DNA from: Bryobacterales bacterium
GTDB taxonomy: Bacteria > Acidobacteriota > Terriglobia > Bryobacterales > Bryobacteraceae
Assembly: GCA_003132865.1 (NCBI GenBank)
Contig: PKYZ01000653.1
Coordinates: 1 to 5,678 of the forward strand
Direction: 5' to 3'
DNA: 5,678 bases
The notes beneath the pieces were generated by a model. It saw nothing but the letters and a program-made list of their open reading frames with translations, ran no database searches and had not been told where the DNA came from. Position 1 is the stretch's first letter. Each line of letters begins with the position of its first letter. Positions 1-5,457 of this stretch are shown in pieces. The position numbers and the translations under genes were made by a program.

Positions 1-144
1 CACGACTGCCCTCGCATGGCTCCGGGCCAGGGTGGTTCGCTATTCCTTCCCTGTACGACTCTTGCATTCGCTACTCCACGCCGGTTTATCCCGGCGCTAT
101 CCAGACCAGCGGTCTGCCCCACAAGAATCGTCGGAACCATGGAG
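1..144. other. Non-coding DNA after the operon
   Basis: Apart from the two hairpins there is no supported gene. A near-identical 11-mer, TTCGCTAYTCC, occurs at 36-46 and 67-77, and GGCGCTATCC at 93-102 resembles it. The minus-strand ATG at 17-15 has no well-spaced ribosome binding site and is cut by the window edge. Confidence 0.5.
79..116. repeat. Two hairpins downstream of cpoB
   Basis: Two perfect small dyads lie 29-66 nt past the cpoB stop. CAGACC (102-107) pairs with GGTCTG (111-116) around loop AGC, and CGCCGG (79-84) pairs with CCGGCG (91-96) around a 6-nt loop. They are the only terminator-like structures at the operon end, yet neither is followed by a T-run on the minus strand. They may act in 3' end protection or factor-dependent termination, or belong to an intergenic repeat family. 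Confidence 0.7.
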
Positions 145-1062
145 TTACGATTTCTTGCGGCGGGCCGGAGCCGAAGCCGCGGGGCCGCAGGTGAGACCCA
201 ACGCCTTCACCTGCGTGCGCGCCCTGTTGGCGAGATCGTTGGAGGGGAAGCGCTTCACCAACTCGCAGAATTCCTGCTTGCCTTGCGTGCGCTTGCCCAT
301 TTTCACCAGCGTGGCGCCCTTCATATAGAGCGCGTCGGGGGTTTTGTTGTTGTCCGGATATTTTTCCAGGACCATATCGAACTCCGCGAGGGCATTATCC
401 AGTTTGTTCTGTTTGGCGTGCATCTCCGCGATGTAAAACTGCGCGTTGGGCGCGAGGGTGCTGTCGCCGTAGTACTTCAGGTAATCGCCGAACCCCTGCA
501 GCGCCAGGTCGTCCTTGCCGCCGCTGCGGTCGCGCATGGCGTTTTGGTACAGGGTTTCGGCGGGGACTGGGGGAAGGCTGCTGGTGGCCGCCCCCGGACC
601 GGGTACGATTCCCGTCGCGCCTGACGGCGGCGGCGCGGCGGGAGTCTGGATGCTGCGGACGGCGTTGCCGATGTCCACCATCTGCTGCTGCAGCTTACCC
701 ATCTGGCTGGAGATGTCGGCCACGGCTTCGCGCATGGCGCTCACGTCGGTGGTCATCTGGTCAATCTTGGCGCCGACACCGACCACGGGGTCCACGACGC
801 TCTTCTGCTGATCCTTGAAGCTCTGCTGGAGATTGTTCTGCAAGAGGGCGACGGACGTACTGGTCTTGTTAGCCGAGTCGAGCGCCTGTTGGACCAGCAC
901 CTGAATCGCGGAGAACTTCTCGTCCTGGGAGCGCTGCATGCTCCGCACCTGTTCCTGCAGGAGGGCCAAATCCCTTTGCAATTCGACAATTTCTTTGCTG
1001 GCTGCGAAGGTCAAGGAAGGACAGATTAAAAGGGCCGGCAACAGCGTGCGCCAAAAGGTCAT
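145..1062 (-). CDS. cpoB: CpoB (YbgF) periplasmic coiled-coil/TPR protein
   Basis: CpoB is the last gene of the Tol-Pal operon in many diderms. In E. coli it links Tol-driven outer-membrane constriction with peptidoglycan synthesis by binding TolA and PBP1B. A signal peptide with likely cleavage after A20 (LTFA) precedes a Gln/Ser-rich coiled-coil region (about 23-138), a Pro/Gly/Ala linker (about 140-168) and a C-terminal TPR domain of about three repeats (168-290): ETLYQNAMRDRSGGKDDLAL, APNAQFYIAEMHAKQNKLDN-ALAEF and DALYMKGATLVKMGKRTQGK. KYPDN and RFPSND mark the repeat ends. The layout matches CpoB, with a coiled-coil region longer than in E. coli. The tail is basic (RRKKS). The start ATG has GAGGAG 5 nt upstream. 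It is separated from pal by 79 nt with two hairpins, so its expression may be uncoupled from pal. Confidence 0.9.
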   Translation of the reverse strand: MTFWRTLLPALLICPSLTFAASKEIVELQRDLALLQEQVRSMQRSQDEKFSAIQVLVQQALDSANKTSTSVALLQNNLQQSFKDQQKSVVDPVVGVGAKIDQMTTDVSAMREAVADISSQMGKLQQQMVDIGNAVRSIQTPAAPPPSGATGIVPGPGAATSSLPPVPAETLYQNAMRDRSGGKDDLALQGFGDYLKYYGDSTLAPNAQFYIAEMHAKQNKLDNALAEFDMVLEKYPDNNKTPDALYMKGATLVKMGKRTQGKQEFCELVKRFPSNDLANRARTQVKALGLTCGPAASAPARRKKS

Positions 1063-1077
1063 AGGATCTCCTCATGA

Positions 1078-1100
1078 GCGGGACGGGTGCGCCGTCCCGC
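1078..1100. repeat. Perfect GC hairpin, second in pal-cpoB spacer
   Basis: GCGGGACGG (1078-1086) and CCGTCCCGC (1092-1100) form a 9-bp perfect stem with the 5-nt loop GTGCG. On the minus strand it ends 4 nt before the cpoB Shine-Dalgarno GAGGAG (1073-1068). It could shield or expose that site or block 3' exonucleases; no T-run follows, so termination is unlikely. Confidence 0.85.
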
Positions 1101-1111
1101 CGGTTGCGGAT

Positions 1112-1131
1112 GGGCCGGGACTGCCCGGCCC
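1112..1131. repeat. Perfect GC hairpin, first in pal-cpoB spacer
   Basis: GGGCCGGG (1112-1119) and CCCGGCCC (1124-1131) form an 8-bp perfect stem with the 4-nt loop ACTG. It begins 10 nt after the pal stop codon in the direction of transcription. No T-run follows on the minus strand, so it is not a standard intrinsic terminator. Confidence 0.85.
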
Positions 1132-1141
1132 TTACCCGATT

Positions 1142-1924
1142 TTACTGCCCTGTGGAGAAGTGCGCGCGGCGGTTCTTCTGCCAGCACGTCTCGTCGTGGT
1201 CGGTGCACTGCGGACGTTCCTTGCCGTAGCTGATGGTCTTCAGCTTGTCGCCAGGAACACCCAACTGGGTCAGGAAGTCCTTGGCGGCGGCGGCGCGCCG
1301 GTCGCCGAGAGCCAGGTTGTACTCGGCCGAACCGCGCTCGTCGCAATGGCCCTCGATGGTGACGCTGGCGTCCGGGAAGCTGGCGATGATGGCCTTCAGG
1401 GCGTCGGCGTCCTTGGTCAGCGCGGCGCGGGCATCTTCGCGGATATCGTTCTTGTCGTAGTCGAATAAGGCGTCCCCGACGGTGCCGGAAAGCATATCCG
1501 AGAAGCTCACTTTCGGCGCGGCCGGTGGCGGCGGCGGCGGCGCCGGTTCGGTCACATTGACGGTGGCGGTGGCGGTTTTAGTGCCGCCGGGTCCGGTAGC
1601 CGTCAGAGTGTAGGTGGTGGAAGCGCCCGGGAATACACGGCGGCTTGCGGCAGCCTGCACGGTGCCAATGCTGTTATCGATGGAAATGCTGCTGGCGTCA
1701 GTGACGTTCCAACTCAGCGTGGACGACTGGCCGCGCTCAATCGACGAAGGCTCGGCCGCAAACGCGGTGACGGTGGGCGCCGCGGGCGGCGGCGGCGGGG
1801 CCGGCTGCTCCTTGGGCGGCGGTGGTGGTGGCGGCGGTGGCGGCGCTTTCTTTTTGCAACCTGCCGCGAACATCGCCAACGTCAGGCAAATACCAATGGT
1901 GCTGATTTTCCGTTTATTCAACAT
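1142..1924 (-). CDS. pal: Pal, peptidoglycan-associated lipoprotein with an extra Ig-like domain
   Basis: Pal is the outer-membrane lipoprotein that anchors the envelope to peptidoglycan and binds TolB. The signal peptide ends in the lipobox AAGC, so C23 is the lipidated residue. A Lys/Pro linker follows, with ten consecutive prolines (28-37) and five more (43-47). Residues about 51-125 look like a small Ig-like beta domain ([18 protein letters not shown], then [20 protein letters not shown]). A second Pro linker (127-137) leads to the OmpA-like domain (about 148-258): [39 protein letters not shown] and KNRRAHF. These carry the conserved Asp and Arg that bind diaminopimelate-type peptidoglycan (D195 and R210 by motif position). 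C240 and C247 may form a disulphide. The protein is 260 aa against about 173 in E. coli, and the extra length is the linkers plus Ig-like domain. It is preceded by a perfect AGGAGG. Confidence 0.95.
   Translation of the reverse strand: MLNKRKISTIGICLTLAMFAAGCKKKAPPPPPPPPPPKEQPAPPPPPAAPTVTAFAAEPSSIERGQSSTLSWNVTDASSISIDNSIGTVQAAASRRVFPGASTTYTLTATGPGGTKTATATVNVTEPAPPPPPPAAPKVSFSDMLSGTVGDALFDYDKNDIREDARAALTKDADALKAIIASFPDASVTIEGHCDERGSAEYNLALGDRRAAAAKDFLTQLGVPGDKLKTISYGKERPQCTDHDETCWQKNRRAHFSTGQ
1814..1843 (-). repeat. Triplet repeat encoding ten consecutive prolines in pal
   Basis: Ten CCN codons in a row (CCG, CCA and one CCC) code for P28-P37, directly after the lipidated Cys and three residues KKK-A. 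A second run of six Pro codons lies at 1523-1540. Such tracts act as an extended linker in the protein. As DNA they are imperfect triplet repeats that can vary in length by slippage without breaking frame. Confidence 0.9.
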
Positions 1925-1932
1925 GAACTAAG

Positions 1933-1938
1933 CCTCCT
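1933..1938 (-). promoter_or_regulatory. Strong ribosome binding site of pal
   Basis: A perfect AGGAGG lies 8 nt before the pal ATG (1924-1922), just downstream of the heptamer array. It is the best-spaced perfect site in the operon, which fits Pal being needed in larger amounts than the motor subunits, though that is an inference. Confidence 0.8.
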
Positions 1939-1947
1939 GAAAAGTAG

Positions 1948-2040
1948 GTGCTGGGTGCTGGGTACTGGGTGCTGGGTGCTGGCAAACTCTCCGCAAACGG
2001 GAGATCGGTACGCCAGAACCCAGGACCTAGAACCCAGCAC
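1948..2040. repeat. Inverted array of 7-bp units between tolB and pal
   Basis: Five direct copies of GTGCTGG occupy 1948-1982 on the plus strand; the third copy has one change (GTACTGG). After a 30-nt centre (1983-2012), four units in opposite orientation fill 2013-2040: CCAGAAC, CCAGGAC, CTAGAAC, CCAGCAC. Register-for-register pairing of 28 bases leaves about 4 mismatches, and several registers are possible. The centre has its own imperfect hairpin (TCTCC 1988-1992 with GGAGA 2000-2004). In the transcript the structure runs from the tolB stop codon to 9 nt before the pal Shine-Dalgarno. No gene lies here. Role unknown; a processing, stability or attenuation element, or a copy of a dispersed intergenic repeat, are possibilities. 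Confidence 0.9.
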
Positions 2041-2041
2041 C

Positions 2042-3415
2042 CTATTTTGCCCATACCGGGGTCCAATTCTTTCCGGCCGTCGTCAACTGTTTAAGCTGCT
2101 TGCCGTCGGCCAGCATCGTCCAGATCTGCTCCGGCCCGGTACGAGTGGACATGAACGCTAAGCGCCTGCCATCCGGCGCCCAACTGGGGTTCTCATTGCG
2201 CCCCGCGCCGTAAGTCAACTGGTTAAAGTTGCGCGAGGCCACGTCCATTACGAAGATATTGAAATTACCGGTGGCGAAGCCGCGCGTCCAGGCAAAAGCT
2301 ATGATCTGCCCGTTGGGGTGCCAGGACGGGTTGGACGCTTCTCCCTCGCCATTAGTCAACCTCTGCACGTCAGTGCCATCCATATTCATCCGGTAAACTT
2401 GCTGCGGTCCCGACCGGCCTGAGACAAAGGCCAGATCGGTACCCGTCTTCGGATTCACCTTCGGCTCGACCTCCAGGGCGCGGGTGTTCGAAATGCGGCG
2501 CAGATTGCTCCCGTCGATGTTGGCGATATAAATCTGTGCCCAGCCACTGGCCGTGGACGCATAAAGCAACTGTTTACCGTCCGGCGTGAAATCCGCGGTC
2601 GCATTCATGGATGCGACTTGATTATAAAACGGCAAGCGCCGCCCCGTATCCGTCGAGAGTATAAATATAGCAGGATTCCCGCGAGCGTAGCTAGTAAAGA
2701 CGATTTTTGTACCGTCGGGCGAGACGCTGGGCATGATGGATAACGAATTGAAATGGCTGATCTGGCGCTGGTTGGAGCCGTCCGGGTCCATGACCCAAAT
2801 CTCCCTGTGGCCGGTGCGATTGGATACGAAATAGATTTTGGTGCCGAGCAGAGATGTGCCGCCCATCTGCGCTATAATATCGGCCGCGAATTCGTGGGCC
2901 GTTTTCTTAGCTCCGGCCTCGTCCGGAGAGCCGAAGTAACGCTTGCCGAGGACCTGGGCTTGCGAAACCGTGGTCTGCCCCACGTTGAACAGCCAGCCGT
3001 AGAGCACCAGTACGTTGTTTTGCACGGCGGTATAGCCAAACGCCAGGTAGTTGGCGGAGACCGGCGGCGAGGACCAGTCCGAGAGCCATGCGCCTCCACC
3101 GTTGCGTGGTTGTTGGCCGGGGCGGGTAGGCTGGGGCGCGGGCTGCTCGCGGAAATCCGAAGGCTGCTGCGGCACCTGCAGCGGGTACATGGTTTTGGGG
3201 ACCATTTTGAAGATGCCGGATGCGTCCAGATCGTTGTAGAGGGTTTCGTTGAAGGCGTTCATGAGCGGCTGGGCCGCACCGCTGCCGCGCAGATCGGGCG
3301 CGGCAATGGCGGGACGGGCGCCGCCCTCCAACTTGATAATGACATCGCTCTGCTGCGCCGCCAGCAGCAGGGGGATCCCGGCGGACGCGGCGGCCAACCA
3401 AAAAGCTCTTTTCAT
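2042..3415 (-). CDS. tolB: TolB, periplasmic beta-propeller protein
   Basis: TolB is a periplasmic protein that binds Pal and is released by TolA. An N-terminal signal peptide (MKRAFWLAAASAGIPLLLAA, cleavage near residue 20-21) precedes the N-terminal domain (about 22-185) and then a six-bladed propeller (about 190-457). The propeller repeats are plain to see: SPDGTKIVFTS (232-242), TPDGKQLLYAS (277-287), GTDLAFVSGRSGPQQVYRMN (325-344), HPNGQIIAFAW (366-376) and APDGRRLAFMS (413-423), with a closing WTPVW. Blades also carry the typical I/VMDPDGSN and NIDGSN turns. The 457 aa compare with about 430 in E. coli; part of the excess is a Pro/Gln-rich, low-complexity insert at about 80-108 in the N-terminal domain. 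The ATG lies 1 nt after the tolA stop, with GAGG (3423-3426) inside tolA, so translation is probably coupled. The TAG stop is directly followed by the heptamer repeat array. Confidence 0.95.
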   Translation of the reverse strand: MKRAFWLAAASAGIPLLLAAQQSDVIIKLEGGARPAIAAPDLRGSGAAQPLMNAFNETLYNDLDASGIFKMVPKTMYPLQVPQQPSDFREQPAPQPTRPGQQPRNGGGAWLSDWSSPPVSANYLAFGYTAVQNNVLVLYGWLFNVGQTTVSQAQVLGKRYFGSPDEAGAKKTAHEFAADIIAQMGGTSLLGTKIYFVSNRTGHREIWVMDPDGSNQRQISHFNSLSIMPSVSPDGTKIVFTSYARGNPAIFILSTDTGRRLPFYNQVASMNATADFTPDGKQLLYASTASGWAQIYIANIDGSNLRRISNTRALEVEPKVNPKTGTDLAFVSGRSGPQQVYRMNMDGTDVQRLTNGEGEASNPSWHPNGQIIAFAWTRGFATGNFNIFVMDVASRNFNQLTYGAGRNENPSWAPDGRRLAFMSTRTGPEQIWTMLADGKQLKQLTTAGKNWTPVWAK

Positions 3416-3416
3416 T

Positions 3417-4208
3417 TTATCGCCTCAACTCAAACCAAAACTCAATCGTGGCGGCGTCGCGGTCATAGGCGGCGGGCAGGGCCGGGAAAGGACTCGCGTC
3501 ATAGATGGCGCGCTGGGCGGAGTAGTCCGCGGCCTGGTTCCCACTGCTCTGGGCGACGTGCACGTTGCGCACCGATCCGTCCCTCATGAGTTCGAAGGTG
3601 ACGATGGCGGGCGGAAGGGTATGGATACGCGGATCCACGTCTCCGGTGTGCCATTTCTCGGCAACGCGCTGCCGCAGGATCGTCACATAGTTTCCGAACC
3701 GGTTGCCGAACGGCGATCCCTGCCCGACGCCCACGCCGCCCGAGCCGACCTGCCCCATCATGGGCGAAACCAAGGCCGGGCCGGCAGCGCTATAAAGCTG
3801 GTTGGGACGGTCCTGTTGCTTGGCGCGCCAGTTGTTCTGCGCGGATCGGGCCACTTCGGATGGCTTCGGATGATTGCGGCTCTTGATGGGGATGGCATCC
3901 GGTTGCTCGGCAGGCGCCAGCTTTTTCGGCTTGGCAGCAGGAGGAGGAGTCGGCACCGCCGATTCGGTATCGTTGGCCAGCGGGTTGACGAGTCCGCTCC
4001 GCGACGGCAGCGGAATCTTGTTCACCACGTTAATGGAGATACTGCCGGGGCCACCGGAATTGGCGTCGCCCCAGCTTTCGTGAGGGCCGGAGAGCACCAC
4101 TCCCCAGGCCAGCAAGGTTCCGAAGACCGCCGCATGCAGCGCGAGCGATCCCAGCAGCGGTTTGTTTAGGGAATCCGCCTGATCCAGGATGTCCACGTGC
4201 GCCGGCAT
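3417..4208 (-). CDS. tolA: TolA-type energy transducer with TonB-like C-terminal domain
   Basis: This periplasm-spanning protein passes energy from TolQR to TolB/Pal. A single N-terminal membrane helix (about 18-39) contains S21-LAL-H25, the S-x3-H pattern that TolA and TonB use to contact TolQ/ExbB. The periplasmic part then has a Pro/Lys-rich stretch (about 82-116, with PTPPPAAKPKK), a Gly-rich linker (152-172) and a TonB/TolA C-terminal domain (about 174-262). That domain shows the usual YVTILRQRVAEKW opening, the VTFELMRDGSVRNVHVAQSSG strand-turn-strand, and SPFPALP near the end. At 263 aa it is much shorter than E. coli TolA (421 aa) and lacks the long Ala/Lys-rich helical domain II, so it resembles TonB in build. 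GAGG at 4217-4220 serves as ribosome binding site, 8 nt before ATG. It could be annotated as 'energy transducer TonB'; its position between tolR and tolB argues for the TolA role. Confidence 0.85.
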   Translation of the reverse strand: MPAHVDILDQADSLNKPLLGSLALHAAVFGTLLAWGVVLSGPHESWGDANSGGPGSISINVVNKIPLPSRSGLVNPLANDTESAVPTPPPAAKPKKLAPAEQPDAIPIKSRNHPKPSEVARSAQNNWRAKQQDRPNQLYSAAGPALVSPMMGQVGSGGVGVGQGSPFGNRFGNYVTILRQRVAEKWHTGDVDPRIHTLPPAIVTFELMRDGSVRNVHVAQSSGNQAADYSAQRAIYDASPFPALPAAYDRDAATIEFWFELRR

Positions 4209-4654
4209 TACTTGCGCCTCTTGCCGGCGGTGTCCTCCGGCTGGGTGACCGCGTTGACCTTCAGCTTAGCCTCGGCGAGTTCGCTCATGACCTGCGCGAT
4301 GGGCTCCCAGACGGTCTCTTTGTCGGCGCGCAGGTAGACCTCGCTAGCGCCGGTGAAGCGGCGCGCGATCTCGGCCGGAAGGTCGTTGATGTTGGTCTCT
4401 TTTTCGTTGAGGTACAGCGTGCCGTCCTTGGTGATGTTGACCACGGGCAGCTCCTTGGCGCTGTCATGGACCGCGCGTGTCTTGGGGACGTCCACCTGGA
4501 CGCCGAATTCCATCACGTGGGCCGTGAGCATGAAGATGATGAGCAGCACCAGCATCACGTCGACGAACGGAGTGACGTTGATCTCGGAAAGCATGCCGGT
4601 GGAAGCGCGCCGGCGCGACCGGAAGCTGCCGCCGCCATTGATCGATATCGCCAC
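4208..4654 (-). CDS. tolR: TolR, ExbD/TolR-family motor subunit
   Basis: TolR is the single-span partner of TolQ and belongs to the ExbD/TolR family. A short cytoplasmic N-terminus with basic residues RSRRR (12-16) leads into EINVTPFVDVMLVLLIIFML (24-43). This contains the membrane helix and its essential proton-carrying Asp, D32 here (D23 in E. coli TolR). The periplasmic part (about 65-140) follows the family pattern: a beta strand ELPVVNITKDGTLYLN, then EVYLRADKE and a helix VMSELAEAK. The length of 148 aa is normal. It starts with GTG and its TAA stop shares one base with the ATG of the next gene (TAATG), a classic arrangement for translational coupling. The product is TolR rather than ExbD because of the complete tol-pal neighbourhood; the two cannot be separated on sequence alone. 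Confidence 0.94.
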   Translation of the reverse strand: MAISINGGGSFRSRRRASTGMLSEINVTPFVDVMLVLLIIFMLTAHVMEFGVQVDVPKTRAVHDSAKELPVVNITKDGTLYLNEKETNINDLPAEIARRFTGASEVYLRADKETVWEPIAQVMSELAEAKLKVNAVTQPEDTAGKRRK

Positions 4655-4657
4655 GGT

Positions 4658-5341
4658 TTACTCTCCGAAACTCCGCTCCGCCATGTTGAGAAATTCGAGC
4701 GAGAAGTCGTCCATGCGGGCGCCGATCTCGCGAATGGTGTGGCTGAACTGGTTATAAAAGATAGCGGCGGGGATGGCCGCGGCGAGCCCCACGGCGGTGG
4801 CGATGAGCGCGTCGGCGATGCCGGGTCCCACCGCGCGCAGGCTGGCGCTACCCTGCATCCCCAGCTCTTGAAACGCGCGGATGATGCCGAGCACGGTGCC
4901 GAACAAACCGATGAACGGGCTGACCGAAGCCGTGGTGGCCAGCCAACTCATGTTGCGCTCCAGCTTGGTGAGCTCTTCGCTGGTGCCGAGCTGCAGGGAG
5001 CGTTCGAGCGAGATCTTATTGGTGACGGAGCCGCGCGCCTGGACCTGGCGGTGGACCTCCTCATAGCCGAACTCGAATACGGACACCAAGGGGGCGGGCT
5101 TGAACTGTTCGCTGGCGACCATGACCGCATCGAGGCCGCTGGCTTTGCGGAAGGCGCGCAGAAAGCGCCGGTCGGCGGCGCGCGCCGTGCGCAATACGCT
5201 CCACTTGGAAAAAATGATGGTCCAGGAGAAAACGGAAAAGAACAAGAGGATGACCAGAACGGCGATTGTCAGCGGGCCGCCGCGGCCAACCATTTCCCAG
5301 ATGTCGATCTGCAGAAGGAATGCGGGCGCTTCAGGGGTCAA
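4658..5341 (-). CDS. tolQ: TolQ, proton-channel subunit of the Tol-Pal motor
   Basis: TolQ is an inner-membrane protein of the MotA/TolQ/ExbB family. With TolR it forms a proton-driven motor that energises TolA. The 227 residues match the usual family length (about 230). Three membrane segments are visible: about residues 22-45, 134-156 and 172-196, with a large cytoplasmic loop between the first two. The family signature PFIGLFGTVLGI (142-153) contains T149, and ALIATAVGLAAAIPA contains T182. These correspond to the two channel-facing threonines known in TolQ/ExbB. The start is TTG, chosen from the strong Shine-Dalgarno and the upstream in-frame stop. The TAA stop lies 3 nt before tolR, whose ribosome binding site is inside the end of tolQ, so the two are probably coupled. 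ExbB is the main alternative, but the tolR-tolA-tolB-pal context decides for TolQ. Confidence 0.95.
   Translation of the reverse strand: MTPEAPAFLLQIDIWEMVGRGGPLTIAVLVILLFFSVFSWTIIFSKWSVLRTARAADRRFLRAFRKASGLDAVMVASEQFKPAPLVSVFEFGYEEVHRQVQARGSVTNKISLERSLQLGTSEELTKLERNMSWLATTASVSPFIGLFGTVLGIIRAFQELGMQGSASLRAVGPGIADALIATAVGLAAAIPAAIFYNQFSHTIREIGARMDDFSLEFLNMAERSFGE
4663..4666 (-). promoter_or_regulatory. Ribosome binding site deciding the GTG start of tolR
   Basis: GGAG lies 8 nt upstream of the GTG at 4654-4652, inside the last codons of tolQ. This good spacing supports GTG rather than the in-frame ATG at codon 21, which falls just before the membrane helix and would delete the basic cytoplasmic N-terminus that orients it. 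Confidence 0.65.
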
Positions 5342-5345
5342 ACCA

Positions 5346-5351
5346 CCTCCT
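5346..5351 (-). promoter_or_regulatory. Ribosome binding site deciding the TTG start of tolQ
   Basis: A full AGGAGG (continuing as AGGAGGTG) sits 4 nt upstream of a TTG codon at 5341-5339. The same frame has a stop codon shortly upstream (around 5357-5359) and no ATG or GTG between that stop and the TTG. The next in-frame ATG (codon 17) has no comparable site and would remove part of the conserved N-terminus. The spacing is on the short side, but the TTG is the best-supported start. Confidence 0.7.
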
Positions 5352-5364
5352 AATTTTCAAATCT

Positions 5365-5391
5365 AACATACGGACGCGGGGCGGGCGGCAA
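5365..5391 (-). promoter_or_regulatory. Weak candidate sigma70-type promoter for tol-pal operon
   Basis: On the minus strand, TTGCCG (5391-5386) is followed after 15 nt by TATGTT (5370-5365). Both hexamers are partial matches to -35/-10 consensus and the spacer is shorter than the preferred 17 nt. It is the only plausible pair I found in the spacer upstream of tolQ and should be treated as a guess. The operon could also be transcribed from further upstream. Confidence 0.2.
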
Positions 5392-5457
5392 AAGACCGAT
5401 GCAGGCGCGCTTTGCGCGGTGTGAGGAGTCACTCTATTTAGAACGGCGTATCGAGAA

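Larger units (their letters stand above)
5342..5457 (-). other. Intergenic leader between lysE-like gene and tolQ
   Basis: This 116-nt spacer must hold either the operon promoter or read-through from the transporter gene. On the minus strand it contains a small GC hairpin (stem 5406-5410 with 5414-5418, 3-nt loop), a GAGT-N-ACTC dyad near 5425-5435, an AT-richer stretch at 5352-5370 and the strong tolQ Shine-Dalgarno. The small hairpin is followed by no proper T-run, so I do not call a terminator. No ybgC thioesterase gene, which precedes tolQ in many proteobacteria, is present here. Confidence 0.6.

Noticed and set aside
1..17. Start of a further minus-strand gene at ATG 17-15
   Set aside because: Only five codons are visible and GGAG lies too close to the ATG; nothing supports a gene.
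938..1468. Plus-strand frame crossing the pal-cpoB spacer
   Set aside because: It spans two genes and two hairpins on the other strand and has no recognisable protein features.
1948..2040. CRISPR-like array
   Set aside because: The units are 7 bp, directly adjacent with no spacers, and in inverted orientation halfway through. This is a short tandem/inverted repeat, not a CRISPR.
2753..3589. Plus-strand reading frame of 278 codons opposite tolB and the tolA 3' end
   Set aside because: It is antisense to tolB and tolA with no domain signature; the minus-strand genes fully explain the DNA.
3249..4169. Long plus-strand reading frame of 306 codons opposite tolA
   Set aside because: It lies antisense to the well-supported tolA gene (and the start of tolB), has a basic Arg/Gly-rich composition and shows no recognisable motif. 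Long antisense frames are expected in GC-rich DNA.
4466..5353. Plus-strand reading frame of 295 codons opposite tolQ and tolR
   Set aside because: It is the mirror of two clear membrane genes, is rich in His/Asp/Glu/Gly as expected from antisense of such genes, and has no motif or ribosome binding site that I can see.
5406..5418. Hairpin CGCGC-TTT-GCGCG as terminator of the upstream transporter gene
   Set aside because: The stem is only 5 bp and the short T-run comes well after it rather than directly; this is too weak to call a terminator.
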